64,000 bases of DNA from Candolleomyces eurysporus. Lineage: Eukaryota > Basidiomycota > Agaricomycetes > Agaricales > Psathyrellaceae. Within the stretch, counting starts at the first letter, position 1. Each line of letters starts with the position of its first letter. A program made the translations under genes and the position numbers. The notes under the pieces were generated by a model that was given only the letters and a program-made list of their open reading frames with translations, searched no databases and was not told where the DNA came from. Shown one piece after another: positions 63,125-64,000 of the stretch. The stretch spans positions 1-64,000 of the forward strand of contig JANBPK010000751.1 of the NCBI GenBank assembly GCA_027579435.1. The letters are read 5' to 3'.

Positions 63125-64000
63125 TCAACAAGGAGGTTCCTCGGTACTGGAGCAAGGGAAGGAAATAAGGAAAAAAAGGAAAACTGGTTGGTTGAGGCGC
63201 TGGGAAAGGACCTCAACGACGACTGTCAACGACCCCGGACCACACATCCACAAACACAGCCTGGATTGCCGACCAGTCACCAAATGGGGAAGGCAAGCGC
63301 TTCATGTCGCGTGGAGTCGTCTATAGGCAGGGGCGACAAACACAGAATTGAGGCTGTAGATAAGGAGCCATGTTGCTCGTTTTTGATTGACACGACCAGA
63401 TGCCAGAGAGCAAAAACTATGTTGAGCACGGAAGTGGGAGATACAGGACTCATCGCCCTCGATTCCGCTTTCAGCAGACAGCTAAAATGCTCAAACAAGT
63501 TATCCGACCCAGGATCATGGCTGTGGCTAGCTTAACGCTTCAAGCTCAAGGAGACCGACTGAGTGAGCTCCTCGAGTTGGCAATGATTGCGGTTGAACAC
63601 TGAAAAGCAGAAAGAGGCTGAATCAATTGGACTCTGGAATTGGGCCGGGCCGGGCCGGATGGACAAAAGTTATATACGTCACCTCTACACGGCCACGACT
63701 CACCGGTCAATGCTCCCCTCAATTCACGGAATTTACCAACCACGAGCATGCCTCAGCTAACCCCTGCTAACCCCTGAAACCACTTCCTTCTCGGTCATCG
63801 AACTGTCGAGTCGAGCGGCCTTCAATTTACCCAATATCAGGCATCAGCGTGCTGAGTCCTCAATCTGCACAACCACGCCCAGCCCTGTCCAGCTTTATGA
63901 CAGCCTATGATGGGCGACGTCCGGGCATTAATATTGGGACGTTCCGAAGGTCGTTTTAGCAGCACCTTTGAGTTTGAATAGGCTTTGATTAGGTGGGTAT
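63125..64000. other. Intergenic/unresolved right end
   Basis: No gene could be supported. A GGGCC-rich run (GGGCCGGGCCGGGCCGGATG) lies near 63,640. Confidence 0.4.

Noticed and set aside
62841..63326. 161-aa plus-strand frame rich in FLGF
   Set aside because: It is the antisense of the Lys/Pro-rich linker of the HMG-box protein.

Overview
This is a nuclear segment from a basidiomycete, most likely a mushroom-forming agaricomycete. The evidence is many short GT-AG introns (about 50-75 nt), a pentafunctional AROM gene, and fungal BCS1-type, HNH_2-type and seven-helix membrane protein families. No tRNA, rRNA or CRISPR array was seen. The assembly has scattered single-base Ns and one N-rich patch near 50.6 kb.

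Layout. 0-1 kb: the 3' part of a leucine-rich F-box-like gene (minus strand). 1-36.2 kb: a left array of nine copies of a seven-helix membrane protein gene (7TM, all plus strand, named L1-L9 here). Seven are intact by exon arithmetic; L1 lacks a start and L5 is a deleted pseudogene. Between copies lie repeated pieces of three unrelated genes: AROM fragments (minus), the 5' end of an RGS-domain gene (minus), and copies of a complex I subunit gene of the NDUFA2/B8 type (plus). Only one NDUFA2 copy (7904-8313) is intact. 36.5-41.8 kb: a complete AROM gene (six exons, 1,629 aa). 42.2-43.6 kb: ribose-5-phosphate isomerase (ten exons, 278 aa). 44.4-44.8 kb: a 64-aa TFIIH subunit TFB5 split into four exons. 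45.3-57.3 kb: a right array with three intact 7TM genes on the minus strand (R1-R3), with broken HNH_2-like remnants and conserved spacer blocks. 57.4-59.7 kb: a BCS1-like AAA ATPase. 60.7-61.9 kb: an uncharacterised protein. 62.1-63.1 kb: a mitochondrial-type protein with two HMG boxes.

Interpretation. The left array looks like repeated segmental duplication of a block reading NDUFA2 -> 7TM <- AROM/RGS. Most AROM/RGS blocks share one chimeric junction, where RGS coding sequence runs into the EPSP-synthase part of AROM. That suggests one rearrangement later copied many times. The single AROM gene stays intact at the right edge of the array, tail-to-tail with L9. The right array belongs to the same 7TM family but has lost one intron and diverged in sequence, so it is an older, separately amplified branch. 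The conserved housekeeping genes (AROM, RKI1, TFB5, NDUFA2) sit inside or between the expanding arrays.

All exon models were assembled by eye from splice signals. Those given with exon coordinates sum to a multiple of three. Family names rest on recognised motifs, not on a database search.
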